DNA of 64,000 nucleotides. Origin: Tous-C4FEB sp044356555 (lineage in GTDB: Bacteria; Verrucomicrobiota; Verrucomicrobiia; Opitutales; Opitutaceae). A program made the position numbers and the translations under genes. Shown one piece after another: positions 9,102 through 18,262 of the stretch. Under the pieces are notes generated by a model, which was not told the origin of the DNA, did not search any database, and saw only the letters and a list, made by a program, of their open reading frames with translations. Location: the NCBI GenBank assembly GCA_044356555.1, contig JBIKWB010000014.1:65626-129625 (forward strand), in the 5' to 3' direction. How positions within the stretch are numbered: the stretch's first letter is position 1; each line of letters starts with the position of its first letter.

Positions 9102-9176
9102 AGCTCGGCGCGGAACCGGAACGACGGTCAGCATCGCTCTGGATCCGACGATCCGACGATATCTCTTTCGATCCGT

Positions 9177-10262
9177 CTAACGAGCCGACTGACCCTGATC
9201 CGATGGTGGCCGACCGGACGAAGCGGATCGGACGAGCGTGCGCCAGAGTAGATCGGATTTGGTCGAGAGGAGGGCGCGGGCACGGGAGACTTCGCCGACG
9301 CGGGCGGCGCGGTTCGCCGTGGAAATTTGCGCGAGATCGTCGAGGTTGTAGAGGAAAACGTGACTGAGTCGGGCGGCCATCGGGTCGATGTCGCGAGGCA
9401 AGGCGAGATCGAGCAGAATCAGCGGACGGCCCGTTCGATCGGACATCGCCGCCGCGACGTCGTCGGCTGAAAGCACGGTGCCGGGCGCGGAGGTGGAACC
9501 GACGACGATGTCGAAATCGGCCAGCCGGGTCGCGCGTTGGGCGAACGGGAGTGCGGTCGCGCCCAAGCGTCCGGCGAGCGCCGAGGTGCGGCCGCGATGA
9601 CGCCCTGCGACCGTGAGGGTTGTGGTGCCGTGGTCGAGAAAGGCCCGGGCCGTCTGCTCGCCGATTTCGCCGGCGCCCAGCAGCAAGACCTGGGCGGAGG
9701 CGAGATCGCCCATGACGGCTTGCGCCAGACTCACGGCGACTTGGGCGAGACTCACGCGACCGGCGGTGATCGCCGTGTGCGTGCGCGCGTGTTTGGCCGC
9801 TTGAAGACATTTTTGGAAAACGCGATTGAGCACGGGTCCGGTGCTCCCGCGGGCATGGGCTTCGGTGTAGGCGGATTTTACCTGCCCCAAAATCTCGGTC
9901 TCTCCGACGAGTTGGGAATCAAGCCCGGCCGCCACTTCGAGCAGGTGCTGGAGCGCGTCGCGGCCGGTTAGGGCCACGCGAAACGCCCTGAACTCGGCCG
10001 GGGTAAAGTCACAGTGGGCGCACCACGCCGCTTCCACGTGGGCGACCGCCGACGGATCCTTGGCGACGCCGTAGAACTCAACCCGGTTGCAGGTGCTCAG
10101 AATGACCAATTCGTCGAGACTCGGGTGGGCGGAGAGCCTGGCGTAAAGAGCGGCGGTGCTTTCGGCGCTCAGAGCCAGTCGCTCGCGCACGGCGAGGGGA
10201 GTGCGCCGATGGGTGGCACCGAGCAAAAAGAAACCGGGACCGTTTATGCACGGAGTCGGCAT
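9177..10262 (-). CDS. hemA: glutamyl-tRNA reductase, short form
   Basis: Reduces glutamyl-tRNA(Glu) to glutamate-1-semialdehyde, the first committed step of C5 haem synthesis. Catalytic Cys58 lies in ILSTCNRVEFY; GLDSQLVGETEILGQVK and the NADPH-binding loop GAGEIGEQTARAF (about 196-208) follow. It is 361 residues long. The usual C-terminal helical dimerisation domain seems almost absent: after LYNLDDLAQI only about 45 residues remain before a TAG. This may be a lineage form or a truncation. The frame is open 102 codons upstream, but MPTPCINGPGFFLLG at 10262 matches the family N-terminus. Divergent from the esterase autotransporter. Confidence 0.92.
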   Translation of the reverse strand: MPTPCINGPGFFLLGATHRRTPLAVRERLALSAESTAALYARLSAHPSLDELVILSTCNRVEFYGVAKDPSAVAHVEAAWCAHCDFTPAEFRAFRVALTGRDALQHLLEVAAGLDSQLVGETEILGQVKSAYTEAHARGSTGPVLNRVFQKCLQAAKHARTHTAITAGRVSLAQVAVSLAQAVMGDLASAQVLLLGAGEIGEQTARAFLDHGTTTLTVAGRHRGRTSALAGRLGATALPFAQRATRLADFDIVVGSTSAPGTVLSADDVAAAMSDRTGRPLILLDLALPRDIDPMAARLSHVFLYNLDDLAQISTANRAARVGEVSRARALLSTKSDLLWRTLVRSASSGRPPSDQGQSAR

Positions 10263-10404
10263 GGAAGAGAGGCGGCGGGAAACATCGCGCGGGCACGCTA
10301 GGGCCGCCGGAGAGCGGGGCAAGTGCCGGGTGGGGGAAACAGGGCTTGTGGCTTGCGCTCGACGGTGGGTGCGGTTTGTTGGCCAAAACCTCGTTTTAAA
10401 CCCT

Positions 10405-12273
10405 ATGCATACCCACCGTAAGCTCAGCCGTGTTGCCCTGTGTCTCTTTGCCCTACTGTCCGTCGCGACGGCGCAGAACCGCACGTTTACCAACCAGTAT
10501 TCGTTTGGCGACAGCTTGAGCGACAGTGGAAACTTGTTCGCAGCCACGAGCGCGCTCGGCGCGGGCACCCCGGGCGCACCGTATTTTCAGGGCCGCTTTT
10601 CCAATGGCCGCGTGTTTACCGAATTGCTCGGCAACAACCTGGCGCTCGTGGCGACTTCGCCCGCCAGCGTGAAGAGCAGTTTGAATTTTGCGTTTGGCGG
10701 CGCGACCGCGGGCGGGGCCGGCACCCTGCCACCGTCGATGGCCGTGCAGATCGGTCTTTATCAGGCGCGGGCAATCACGCCGACGAAGTCGGATTTGTTC
10801 ACCGTGTTTTTCGGGGCCAACGATTTGATTCCTGTGCTCTCCGCGCCGACGACGGCGTTGAACCCGGCGAATCTCGATGTGGCCGGGGCGGCTACGGCGG
10901 CTACCGTGGCGGGTGGCGTGCAATCGCTCGTCGGGTTGGGGGCCAAGAATATCGTGGTGGCAGGCCTGCCGAATCTGGGCGCGACGGCGCGCTCGGTGGC
11001 GCTCGGCAGTACGGCTCAGGCGTTTGGGCTTCGCGTGAGTTCGGCGTTTAATGCGGAGTTGCGGACGCGCCTCGGAGCGATCGCCGCCAGCGCGCCGGCG
11101 GCGGACGTGAACTTGGTCTACATCGACGTTCAATCGTTGTTGGACCGCGTGATTCTGGATTTCCGGGCGCTTGGGTTTTCCAACGCGACCTCGTTTGCCA
11201 TCGCGCCGGCCTCGGCGGGCGGCGGCGGTGATCCAAACGGCTACGTTTTCTTCGACGACATCCATCCCTCGACGAAGACCCACGCCCTCCTCTCGGGTGC
11301 TGTCGTGGAAGCGCTCAATCCCGAGCCGGTGCTCGGCTTCGCGGCCACGCAGGGCAGCGCGGCGTTGGCTTTGCAGTCGATCTCGGTGGCCGCGCTCGAC
11401 GCGCGGATCGCGCAGGTCGCGGCGACGAATCGCGCGAAAGGCCGGACCGATCTCTACGCGGCGTTTAACTACGGTGACGGCAACCGCTCGGCCGATGGCT
11501 GGCGGCGGAAGTTCAATTACACCGCCCAAGTGGTGACTGCCGGTGGTGACGTGCGTTTAGGCGAGAATTTCGTGGCGGGCGCCGCCCTGAATTCCGGGAA
11601 GCTCGAAGCTGAGGTGAGTGGCGGCGGCCGGTACTCTATCGGCGATTTGACGGGGCGCGCTTATGGTATTTGGCGCGGAGGTCCGGTGTCGCTCGTACTC
11701 GACGTCGCGTATGGCGGATTGGACGTAAAGGGCATCGAGCGGACGACGGGATTTGCCGGCTATCGCACTTCGGGCAAAACGGGCGGCGAACACTGGGGCG
11801 CCGGCGTAAAGGCGATCTGGGCGCTCGATCCGTTGCAGGGGTTAAACGTCCGTCCGTGGCTCGGCCTGCGCACGGAGCGCGTGAAGCTCGAAGGTTACAC
11901 CGAGAAGGATGTGCCCGTGGTGATGATGGATTTCGGGGCGCAAGAAGCGAAGAGCTCGGCCGGCAGCGTTGGCGTGGATTTCGCGAAGGATACAAAGATC
12001 GCCGAGTGCGCGGTCCGTTTTGATTTCCGAGCGGCGTGGCACGGTGAAATGAGCAGTTCGGATCGGTCGATCACGGGGCGGCTGGCGGGTAACGTCACGC
12101 GGCCGACCACGATTCGAATGGAAGACGGCGATGGCAGCGGTTTTGAAATCGGCGGCGCGGCGACGGTAACGCTTTTCAAGCAGTGGAGCGGTTCGTTGGG
12201 TTACGCCGGCGACATCCGGAGCGGGGACAAGCTCGCGAGCCGATTCTCGTTGTCGGTGCAGACGGGTTTTTGA
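10405..12273 (+). CDS. GDSL-family esterase with C-terminal autotransporter beta-barrel (EstA-like)
   Basis: 622 residues. A Sec signal peptide (MHTHRKLSRVALCLFALL, cleavage after the ATA of SVATAQ) is followed by a GDSL hydrolase domain: block I FGDSLSDSGN with nucleophile Ser37, block III GAND near residue 137, and block V DDIHP near residues 284-288, together the catalytic Ser-Asp-His set. From about residue 345 the sequence changes to alternating, glycine-rich strands and ends in a phenylalanine (SLSVQTGF), typical of an outer-membrane barrel. The pattern matches EstA-type autotransporter esterases that display a lipase/esterase on the cell surface. The start at 10405 is the only one giving a proper signal peptide. 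Confidence 0.88.
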   Translation: MHTHRKLSRVALCLFALLSVATAQNRTFTNQYSFGDSLSDSGNLFAATSALGAGTPGAPYFQGRFSNGRVFTELLGNNLALVATSPASVKSSLNFAFGGATAGGAGTLPPSMAVQIGLYQARAITPTKSDLFTVFFGANDLIPVLSAPTTALNPANLDVAGAATAATVAGGVQSLVGLGAKNIVVAGLPNLGATARSVALGSTAQAFGLRVSSAFNAELRTRLGAIAASAPAADVNLVYIDVQSLLDRVILDFRALGFSNATSFAIAPASAGGGGDPNGYVFFDDIHPSTKTHALLSGAVVEALNPEPVLGFAATQGSAALALQSISVAALDARIAQVAATNRAKGRTDLYAAFNYGDGNRSADGWRRKFNYTAQVVTAGGDVRLGENFVAGAALNSGKLEAEVSGGGRYSIGDLTGRAYGIWRGGPVSLVLDVAYGGLDVKGIERTTGFAGYRTSGKTGGEHWGAGVKAIWALDPLQGLNVRPWLGLRTERVKLEGYTEKDVPVVMMDFGAQEAKSSAGSVGVDFAKDTKIAECAVRFDFRAAWHGEMSSSDRSITGRLAGNVTRPTTIRMEDGDGSGFEIGGAATVTLFKQWSGSLGYAGDIRSGDKLASRFSLSVQTGF

Positions 12274-12336
12274 ACGTGATTCGGATGTAGTGTGGGGGAC
12301 GGCCCGCCGACGAGCCATGCCCGCCCGAAGCCGTGA

Positions 12337-13119
12337 TCAAGACCCGCGGTGGGCGACCCAGAAGCGGCATTCGTCGGAGAAATCGCGCACGGCGCGGGCC
12401 TCCGGCGCGATGGTTTTGCGGAGCGCGTCGAAGGTATGCGTCCAGCCGGTCGCAGCGAAGTCGGCGAGGATTTCGGCGCGGTCGGGCAGGTGCATGAAGG
12501 TGCGTCCGACGCCGGCCTCATCGAAGTAGCGGTCACCGAATTCGAGCAGGCGCGGGTCCTGTTCGCCGCGTTCCCAGCGGAGGGCTTCGAGGCGCCAGAG
12601 GGCGCGCTCGACTTGGTTTTGGTCGCGGTCGTGGGTCGTGATGAGGAGCGGCGCGCCGGGTGCGCACACGCGGTGGAGGTGGCGGAGCGCAGCCCGGCGC
12701 CGCGCCCGACGGGGAATCTGCATGAGGCCGTTAAAGAGAAAAAGCGCGCCGCCGAAACGTTTGTCATCTGATGGATGACAAACTTCCGGAGGGAGTTTGG
12801 TGGCGTCGGCGTGGAGGAAGCGAATGGCGGCGGCGCCGCGGGTGGTGGCGAGGGAACGGGCTTGGTCGATGAGTTCGGCGGCAAAATCGAAGGCGGTCAG
12901 GTTTTTGTAGCCGGCATCCCAAAGGCCGAGGGTCGCGCGGCCGGCGCCGCAACCGGCTTCGAGCAGGGGCGCGGTGAGGTCGGTAAAATACCGTCCGATG
13001 AGAACACGCTCGGACGCCCACAAGCCCATGAAGTGGGCCGCGCGGGCGTAATGGATGACCGCGACGGGATCGTTGAAATCGGCGCGGACGGTGGCTGGCG
13101 TTATTTTTTTCGCTGCCAC
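12337..13119 (-). CDS. SAM-dependent methyltransferase, class I
   Basis: About 260 residues with the SAM-binding motif I LLEAGCGAGRATLGL (about 52-66) and the acidic loop FDFA after it, so a Rossmann-type methyltransferase; the substrate is not evident. The coding frame has no ATG near its N-terminus. The best start is GTG at 13119, inside the last codons of rsmB, giving a 19-base overlap and probable translational coupling. A TTG or upstream start cannot be excluded. Its position behind an rRNA methyltransferase suggests shared expression but does not prove an RNA substrate. It converges on the esterase gene with a 63-bp gap that shows no clear terminator. Confidence 0.75.
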   Translation of the reverse strand: MAAKKITPATVRADFNDPVAVIHYARAAHFMGLWASERVLIGRYFTDLTAPLLEAGCGAGRATLGLWDAGYKNLTAFDFAAELIDQARSLATTRGAAAIRFLHADATKLPPEVCHPSDDKRFGGALFLFNGLMQIPRRARRRAALRHLHRVCAPGAPLLITTHDRDQNQVERALWRLEALRWERGEQDPRLLEFGDRYFDEAGVGRTFMHLPDRAEILADFAATGWTHTFDALRKTIAPEARAVRDFSDECRFWVAHRGS

Positions 13120-14222
13120 GTGGCGATGAACATGCCGTTGGCGTTGAGCTCGTGGGGCCAGAGGAAGAGGGCGGACTGGGTCGACTTGAGCGCGGCGAGC
13201 GGGAGCGGCTCGAGTTCGGGGTGTAGGGCAGTGAAAGCGGCGGCAACGGCCGTGGTCTCGCTGCGGGTGAGGGTGCAGACGGAGTAAACGAGGCGACCGC
13301 CGGGTTTGAGCGAGCCGGCGATGTGGTTGAGCATCGCGAGTTGCGTGGCGGCGAGTTCGGCGACGTCGGTCGGGGTGGTCGTCCAACGGGCGTGGGGGTT
13401 GCGTTGCCATGTGCCGACGCCGCTGCAGGGGGCGTCGAGGAGGATGCCGTCGAACTTGGCCTTGGTGGGAAGACGGGCGGAACCGTCCCAGAAGGCGGTG
13501 CGGTAATTGAAGAGTTTCGCGCGGGCGGCGCGGCGCTTGAGGGTCTCGATCCGTTTCTCGTGGCGGTCGGTGGCCCAGACGAGGCCCTTGTTCATCATGA
13601 GATCGGCGAGGTGAAGGGTTTTGCCGCCTTCGCCGGCGCAGGCGTCCCACCACGTCTCGCCGGGGAGAGGGGCGGCGGCGACGCTGACGAGTTGCGAGGC
13701 GAGGTCTTGGATTTCGAAGGCGCCGGCTTTGAAGGGCTCAGATTTGAAGAGATCGTTGGTGCCGGTGAACCGGAGGGCATCGGGTGCTTGGGGCGTGAGC
13801 TCGCCGCAGAAGAGGGCTTTGGCGAGGCGGTGTACTTGGCCGGGCCGGGCGCGGAGCCAGAGTGCGGGATCGCGCTGGAGTTGACGAAAGTAGTCGGCAG
13901 GGAGGTCGCTGAGTTCAGTCTTGAGCCAGTCGGGCACGGCGAGAGCGGCGAGGGCCTCGGCCTTGATGGATTTCGGATCGGCGGTGAAGCGCTCGTGCAA
14001 GCCTTGGGCCTGTTCGAGCCGTTTCTGAGGGGAGGCTTTTTCGTCGAGCCATTGAAACCAGCGAAAATAGACAAAGACCGCATGACTGATCACGCGGCGG
14101 GCGGGCGGCTGAATGTAGCCGTGGCGTTCGAAATAGTAGCGCAGGGCGGTGTCGGCGCGTTGGTCGGCGGAAATGGTTTTGAGCACGCCGGCGGCGTGAT
14201 TGAGCAGGGCCTGGTCGATCAT
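13101..14222 (-). CDS. rsmB: RsmB/NOP-family rRNA (cytosine-C5) methyltransferase
   Basis: Makes 5-methylcytosine in RNA, in RsmB at 16S rRNA C967. The 373-residue protein has an N-terminal NusB-like helical region, the SAM motif DACAGEGGKT, LLDAPCSGVGTW (general-base/cysteine motif, about residue 265) and the catalytic cysteine motif YSVCTLTRSE (about 318). Both cysteines of the NOP2/NSUN mechanism are present. The family is certain; whether the target is the RsmB or another m5C site is not. Its 3' end overlaps the next methyltransferase gene by 19 bases. A short A/G-rich repeat sits just upstream of its start, between it and dnaE. Confidence 0.88.
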   Translation of the reverse strand: MIDQALLNHAAGVLKTISADQRADTALRYYFERHGYIQPPARRVISHAVFVYFRWFQWLDEKASPQKRLEQAQGLHERFTADPKSIKAEALAALAVPDWLKTELSDLPADYFRQLQRDPALWLRARPGQVHRLAKALFCGELTPQAPDALRFTGTNDLFKSEPFKAGAFEIQDLASQLVSVAAAPLPGETWWDACAGEGGKTLHLADLMMNKGLVWATDRHEKRIETLKRRAARAKLFNYRTAFWDGSARLPTKAKFDGILLDAPCSGVGTWQRNPHARWTTTPTDVAELAATQLAMLNHIAGSLKPGGRLVYSVCTLTRSETTAVAAAFTALHPELEPLPLAALKSTQSALFLWPHELNANGMFIATWQRKK

Positions 14223-14230
14223 GTGTCGCT

Positions 14231-14250
14231 ACGAAACACACGAAAGACGG
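14231..14250. repeat. short A/G-rich 9-bp tandem repeat in the dnaE-rsmB gap
   Basis: Two degenerate copies of a 9-base unit (ACGAAACAC, ACGAAAGAC) followed by GG lie in the 61-bp gap between dnaE and rsmB, which are on the same strand. It has the same character as the elements at 2026 and 39981. Its position just upstream of the rsmB start means it lies in the probable leader of that gene. Confidence 0.6.
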
Positions 14251-14283
14251 GAAAAGGGGAAATGTTATTTCCGGACGGTGCGG

Positions 14284-17200
14284 TCAGGACTTCTTCGACC
14301 ATTTGCGGTCCTGCTTCAACTCGAGGGCGCGGGTTTGGAGCTGGACACCGGCGACGGCGGGATGGGCGCGGAGCTGTTGGAAGGTGGCACCGTTGAGTTT
14401 CCAGGTGAGCGCGGTGCTGGCCTCGGCATAGGGGGCGATGCGTTTCTCGAACATGAAGGCGAATTCGACGCGGGTGTCGCCGACCTGCTTGTTCAAGGTC
14501 TCCCGGAGGAGGCGGAGAAACGAGGGGAGCTCGGGGTGCGCGGGGTGGAGGAGCCAAGTGACCTTTTTGACGAGGCGGGTGACTTCGTTGTCGAGCGGGT
14601 AGCACTCCTTGACGTTGATGCGTGGGCCCTCGGTGCCGGTGATGATGTTGCCGAGGACGAGGATGGGCGCGTTTTCGGCGAGGATAGCGCCGTAGTTGGC
14701 ATAGCCGTCGGCGAACAGGTTAAGCGCCACGGAGGCGTTCTTCGTGGCGAGGGTGAACATCGCCCACGGACGGTTATCTTTTTTCGAGAGCCGTTTGACG
14801 ATGTTGCTGGCAATGCCGGCGATGCGGAATTCGACGCGGTCGCCCTGTTTGAGCAGGTCGTCCACGGCGTAGGTGTCCACGGCGTCGGTGATGCCGGCGT
14901 AAACGTTCATCGGATGGCCGGAGACGTAGAAGCCGAGGAGTTCTTTTTCGAAAATGAGGCGCTCGGCGGAGGTGAAGTCGTCGATGTCGGCGGAGCCGGG
15001 CGCGGAGGGGAGGGCGGTGCGGGAGACGGCGGTGGAGGCGGGAGATTTCTTCGCCGGGGCGGGCTCGGCGAGCATGGCCATGAAGCTGTGCTGGCCGGCG
15101 GCTTTGTCGCGGGCGTTATTGGCGGCGGTGGCCATGGCGCCGTCGATGCTGTCGAATATTTTCTTGCGGAGAGCGCCGCTGAAATCGAAGGCACCGGTCT
15201 TCGAGAGGTGCTCGAGCACGCGCTTGTTGATCGCACGGCCGTCGACGCGGGAGATGAAGTCCTCGAAGGAGGCGAACGGACCTTTGGCGTCGCGTTCGGC
15301 GATGATTTTTTGCGCGGCGAGTTCGCCCACGCCTTTGACGCCGGCGAGACCAAAGCGGATTTTATCGGCGACGGGCGTGAACATCTCGCGGGACTCGTTC
15401 ACGTCGGGGCCGAGGACCTTGAGGCCCATGGCTTCGCATTCGGCGACGAAGTGAGAGACCTTTTCGGAGTTGCCGAGCTCGGAGCTGAGCATGGCGGCCA
15501 TGAATTGGACGGGGTAGTTGGCCTTTAGGAACCCGGTTTGGTAGCTGAGGATCGCGTAGGCGGCAGAGTGGGATTTGTTGAACCCGTAGCCGGCGAATTT
15601 GTTGAGGATGTCGAAGATCGAATTGGCGGTTTTTTCCTCGATGTTATTCACGCGCTTGGCGCCCTCGACGAACTTGGTGCGCTCCTTGGCCATGGCGTCG
15701 GCGTCTTTCTTGCCCATGGCGCGGCGGAGCATATCGGCGCCGCCGAGGGTGTAGCCGGCGATGATCTTGGCGGCCTCCATGACTTGTTCCTGATAGACCA
15801 TGATGCCGTAGGTCTCGCGGCAGACTTCCTCGAGGAGCTTGTGCGGGTAGGTGACGGTAGACGGGTCTTTTTTGCCGCGGACGTAGTCGGGAATCCACTC
15901 CATCGGGCCGGGGCGGTAAAGGGCGATGAGGGCGACGATCTCGTCGATCGTGGAGAGGCTGATCTGGCGGCAGAGATTTTGCATGCCGCCGGATTCAAGC
16001 TGGAACACGCCGGTGGTGCGGCCGGAGTTGAGCAGGGCGAAGGTCTTCGCGTCGTCGAGCGAGATGGTCTCGATGTCGAACTTCGGATCGGCGGTGCGGC
16101 GGATGTTGTCCACGGCGTCGGCGATGACGGTGAGCGTCTTCAGACCGAGGAAGTCCATCTTCAGCAGGCCGAGCTTCCCCACGGCGTTCATGTCGAACTG
16201 CACGGTGACGTCTTCTTCCTGGAGGGTGAGCGGGACGAACTCGTCGAGGGGGCGGTCGGTGATGATGATGCCGGCGGCGTGTTTGCCGGTGTTGCGGACC
16301 ATGCCCTCGAGGACGCGGGCTTGGTCGAAGATTTTTTTGGCGACGGGATTGCGGGCGACCTCGTCTCGGAGTTCGGTGGACTTCTTGAGGGCGTCCTCGA
16401 GCGTGATGTTGAGCTCGTCGGGGATCATCTTCGCGAGCCGGTCGGCGTCGGCGTAGGCGAGGTTGTGAACGCGCGAGATGTCGCGGATGACCATCTTGGC
16501 GCCGAGCGTGCCGTAGGTGATGATGTTGGCGACGCAGTCCTTGCCGTATTTCTCGCGGACGTAGTCGATGACCTCGCCGCGGCGTCTCATGCAGAAGTCG
16601 ATGTCGAAGTCGGGCGGGGAGACGCGCTCGGGATTCAGGAAGCGCTCGAAGAGCAGCTTGAAACGGAGCGGATCGAGGTTGGTGATCGCGAGGACGTAGG
16701 CGACGAGGCAACCGGCGCCGGAGCCACGGCCGGGGCCGACGGGGATGTCATGTTTGCGCGCCCAATCGATGAAGTCCCAAACGACGAGGAAGTAGTCGAT
16801 GAAGCCGGTTTTGCCGATGATGCTGAGTTCGAAATCGAGGCGATCAACGAGGGTCTGGCCGAGCGCGGGATCGGCGTGGGCGGCGGGGCGGTCATAATCA
16901 AGGCCGTAGCGACGGCGAAGCCCGGCGATGCAAAGGTCCTTTAGGTAACCGGCGCGGTCGGTCTTGGCGGAGACTTCGACGGGCAGGGGAAACTTGGGGT
17001 AGCGCTCGCTGCCTTTGGGGAAGGGAATCGCGAGGTCGCACATCTCGGCGACGAGCTGGGTGTTGGTGATGGATTCGGGGACCTCGATGAAGAGTTTTTC
17101 CATCTCGGCCCGGGATTTCAGGTAGAACTCATGACCCGAAAATTTCATGCGTTTCTCGTCTTCGATTTTGGCCCCGGTCTGGATGCAGAGCATCGCGTCG

Positions 17201-17889
17201 TGGGGGCCGGAATCGTTGGAGTTGACGTAGTGAACGTCGTTCGTGGCGATGACCTTCAGGTTGAACTCTTCGGCAAGTTTGAGGAGGCCGGGGATAATTT
17301 TCCGCTGCTCGGGGATGCCGTGGTCCTGGATCTCGACGAAGTAGTTTTCGCGGCCAAAGATATCGACGAAACGCGCACAGGCTTTGCGGGCTTCGTCCTC
17401 GCGGTCGTGAAGGAGGTGCTGGGGAACGAGCGAGGCAAGACAGCCGGTAAAGCCGATGAGTCCGGGGGCGTATTTGGCGAGGGTATCGAGATCGGTGCGA
17501 GGCTTGTAGTAGAAGCCCTTGAGGTGGGCGTCGGAGACGAGTTTGAGCAGGTTTTGGTAGCCGGTTAGGTTCTTCGCCAAGAGGCCGAGGTGGAAGATGC
17601 TTTTGCCGTCGTCGTCGGAGCGGCCGTGTTTCTCGAGGCGGGACGTCTCAACGAGGTAGAGCTCGCAACCGACGAGCGGTTTGATGCCTTTGGATTTGGC
17701 GGTGTTGTAGAAGTCGATGGCGCCAAAAAGGTTTCCGTGGTCGGTGAGCGCGAGGGCGGGCATGCCGAGGGCAACTGCCCGGTCCATCAAGCGATCAATG
17801 CGGCAAGCGCCGTCGAGCAGACTGTAGTCCGAATGAACGTGGAGATGGACGAAATTCAGGTCGGCGGACGGCACAGCCGAGGAAGGCAA
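14284..17889 (-). CDS. dnaE: DNA polymerase III alpha subunit
   Basis: Replicative polymerase, 1201 residues, full length for DnaE. An N-terminal PHP domain begins HLHVHSDYSLLDGACRIDRL and keeps TDHGN, GCELY, FHLGLLA, TGCLAS and NDVHY, so the metal-binding His/Asp/Glu/Cys set looks intact. The polymerase palm carries GPGRGSGAG and PDFDIDF with the catalytic aspartates. YRPGPMEWIPDYV and the helix-hairpin-helix and OB regions follow. An intact PHP site suggests possible built-in 3'-5' proofreading, as known for some bacterial DnaE proteins. MPSSAVPSADLNFVH at 17889 is the natural start. It is divergent from rpsU, with 152 bp between them holding both promoters. Confidence 0.97.
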   Translation of the reverse strand: MPSSAVPSADLNFVHLHVHSDYSLLDGACRIDRLMDRAVALGMPALALTDHGNLFGAIDFYNTAKSKGIKPLVGCELYLVETSRLEKHGRSDDDGKSIFHLGLLAKNLTGYQNLLKLVSDAHLKGFYYKPRTDLDTLAKYAPGLIGFTGCLASLVPQHLLHDREDEARKACARFVDIFGRENYFVEIQDHGIPEQRKIIPGLLKLAEEFNLKVIATNDVHYVNSNDSGPHDAMLCIQTGAKIEDEKRMKFSGHEFYLKSRAEMEKLFIEVPESITNTQLVAEMCDLAIPFPKGSERYPKFPLPVEVSAKTDRAGYLKDLCIAGLRRRYGLDYDRPAAHADPALGQTLVDRLDFELSIIGKTGFIDYFLVVWDFIDWARKHDIPVGPGRGSGAGCLVAYVLAITNLDPLRFKLLFERFLNPERVSPPDFDIDFCMRRRGEVIDYVREKYGKDCVANIITYGTLGAKMVIRDISRVHNLAYADADRLAKMIPDELNITLEDALKKSTELRDEVARNPVAKKIFDQARVLEGMVRNTGKHAAGIIITDRPLDEFVPLTLQEEDVTVQFDMNAVGKLGLLKMDFLGLKTLTVIADAVDNIRRTADPKFDIETISLDDAKTFALLNSGRTTGVFQLESGGMQNLCRQISLSTIDEIVALIALYRPGPMEWIPDYVRGKKDPSTVTYPHKLLEEVCRETYGIMVYQEQVMEAAKIIAGYTLGGADMLRRAMGKKDADAMAKERTKFVEGAKRVNNIEEKTANSIFDILNKFAGYGFNKSHSAAYAILSYQTGFLKANYPVQFMAAMLSSELGNSEKVSHFVAECEAMGLKVLGPDVNESREMFTPVADKIRFGLAGVKGVGELAAQKIIAERDAKGPFASFEDFISRVDGRAINKRVLEHLSKTGAFDFSGALRKKIFDSIDGAMATAANNARDKAAGQHSFMAMLAEPAPAKKSPASTAVSRTALPSAPGSADIDDFTSAERLIFEKELLGFYVSGHPMNVYAGITDAVDTYAVDDLLKQGDRVEFRIAGIASNIVKRLSKKDNRPWAMFTLATKNASVALNLFADGYANYGAILAENAPILVLGNIITGTEGPRINVKECYPLDNEVTRLVKKVTWLLHPAHPELPSFLRLLRETLNKQVGDTRVEFAFMFEKRIAPYAEASTALTWKLNGATFQQLRAHPAVAGVQLQTRALELKQDRKWSKKS

Positions 17890-18041
17890 AGGCCGAGCCG
17901 GGATCGCGCAAGGCGAAAGGCCCGTTTTGCGCCCTCGGGACCTGAAAAATTGTGGGAAGGCGGGTTGGAAAAAAGCCGTTGACGCGAGCGATGCGGCTTG
18001 GCTTGGTAGCGGGCTTTTCCTTCACCAAACGACTCCCGAGT

Positions 18042-18239
18042 ATGTCTATCGAAATCAAAATCCGCAAAAACGAGCCTATCGACCGTGCGATTCGTCGCAT
18101 GAAGAAGAAGCTCGAGCGCGAGAACATCATCAAGGGCACCCGCGCCAAGCGTTACTTCGAGAAGCCGTGCGAGAAGCGCCGCCGCCGCGAGAAGGTTATG
18201 AAGTTCACGGACATGCTCCGTCGTCGCCACGCCGACTAA
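18042..18239 (+). CDS. rpsU: 30S ribosomal protein bS21
   Basis: Small basic protein of the 30S platform that helps translation initiation. It is 65 residues, starting MSIEIKIRKNEPIDRAIRRM and ending MKFTDMLRRRHAD, with the family's KRYFEKPCEKRRRREK core. The frame extends 30 codons upstream, but the ribosomal protein begins at 18042. It is followed within 25 bp by a strong intrinsic terminator, so it is probably a monocistronic transcript. Many bacteria have rpsU next to dnaG and rpoD; here it is divergent from dnaE. Confidence 0.97.
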   Translation: MSIEIKIRKNEPIDRAIRRMKKKLERENIIKGTRAKRYFEKPCEKRRRREKVMKFTDMLRRRHAD

Positions 18240-18262
18240 TCCCGGATTGGAATTTTTCCACG

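Noticed and set aside
9142..9157. Tandem GATCCGAC GATCCGAC between lpxB and hemA
   Set aside because: Two 8-base copies only, no symmetry and no link to other repeats in the window.
15538..16944. 468-codon plus-strand open frame opposite dnaE
   Set aside because: It is the antisense shadow of dnaE in a high-GC genome; its translation is Asp/Glu/Gly/Val-rich and has no domain.
17979..18009. TTGACG as -35 box of an rpsU promoter
   Set aside because: No acceptable -10 hexamer lies at 16-18 bases; only weak matches at longer spacing.
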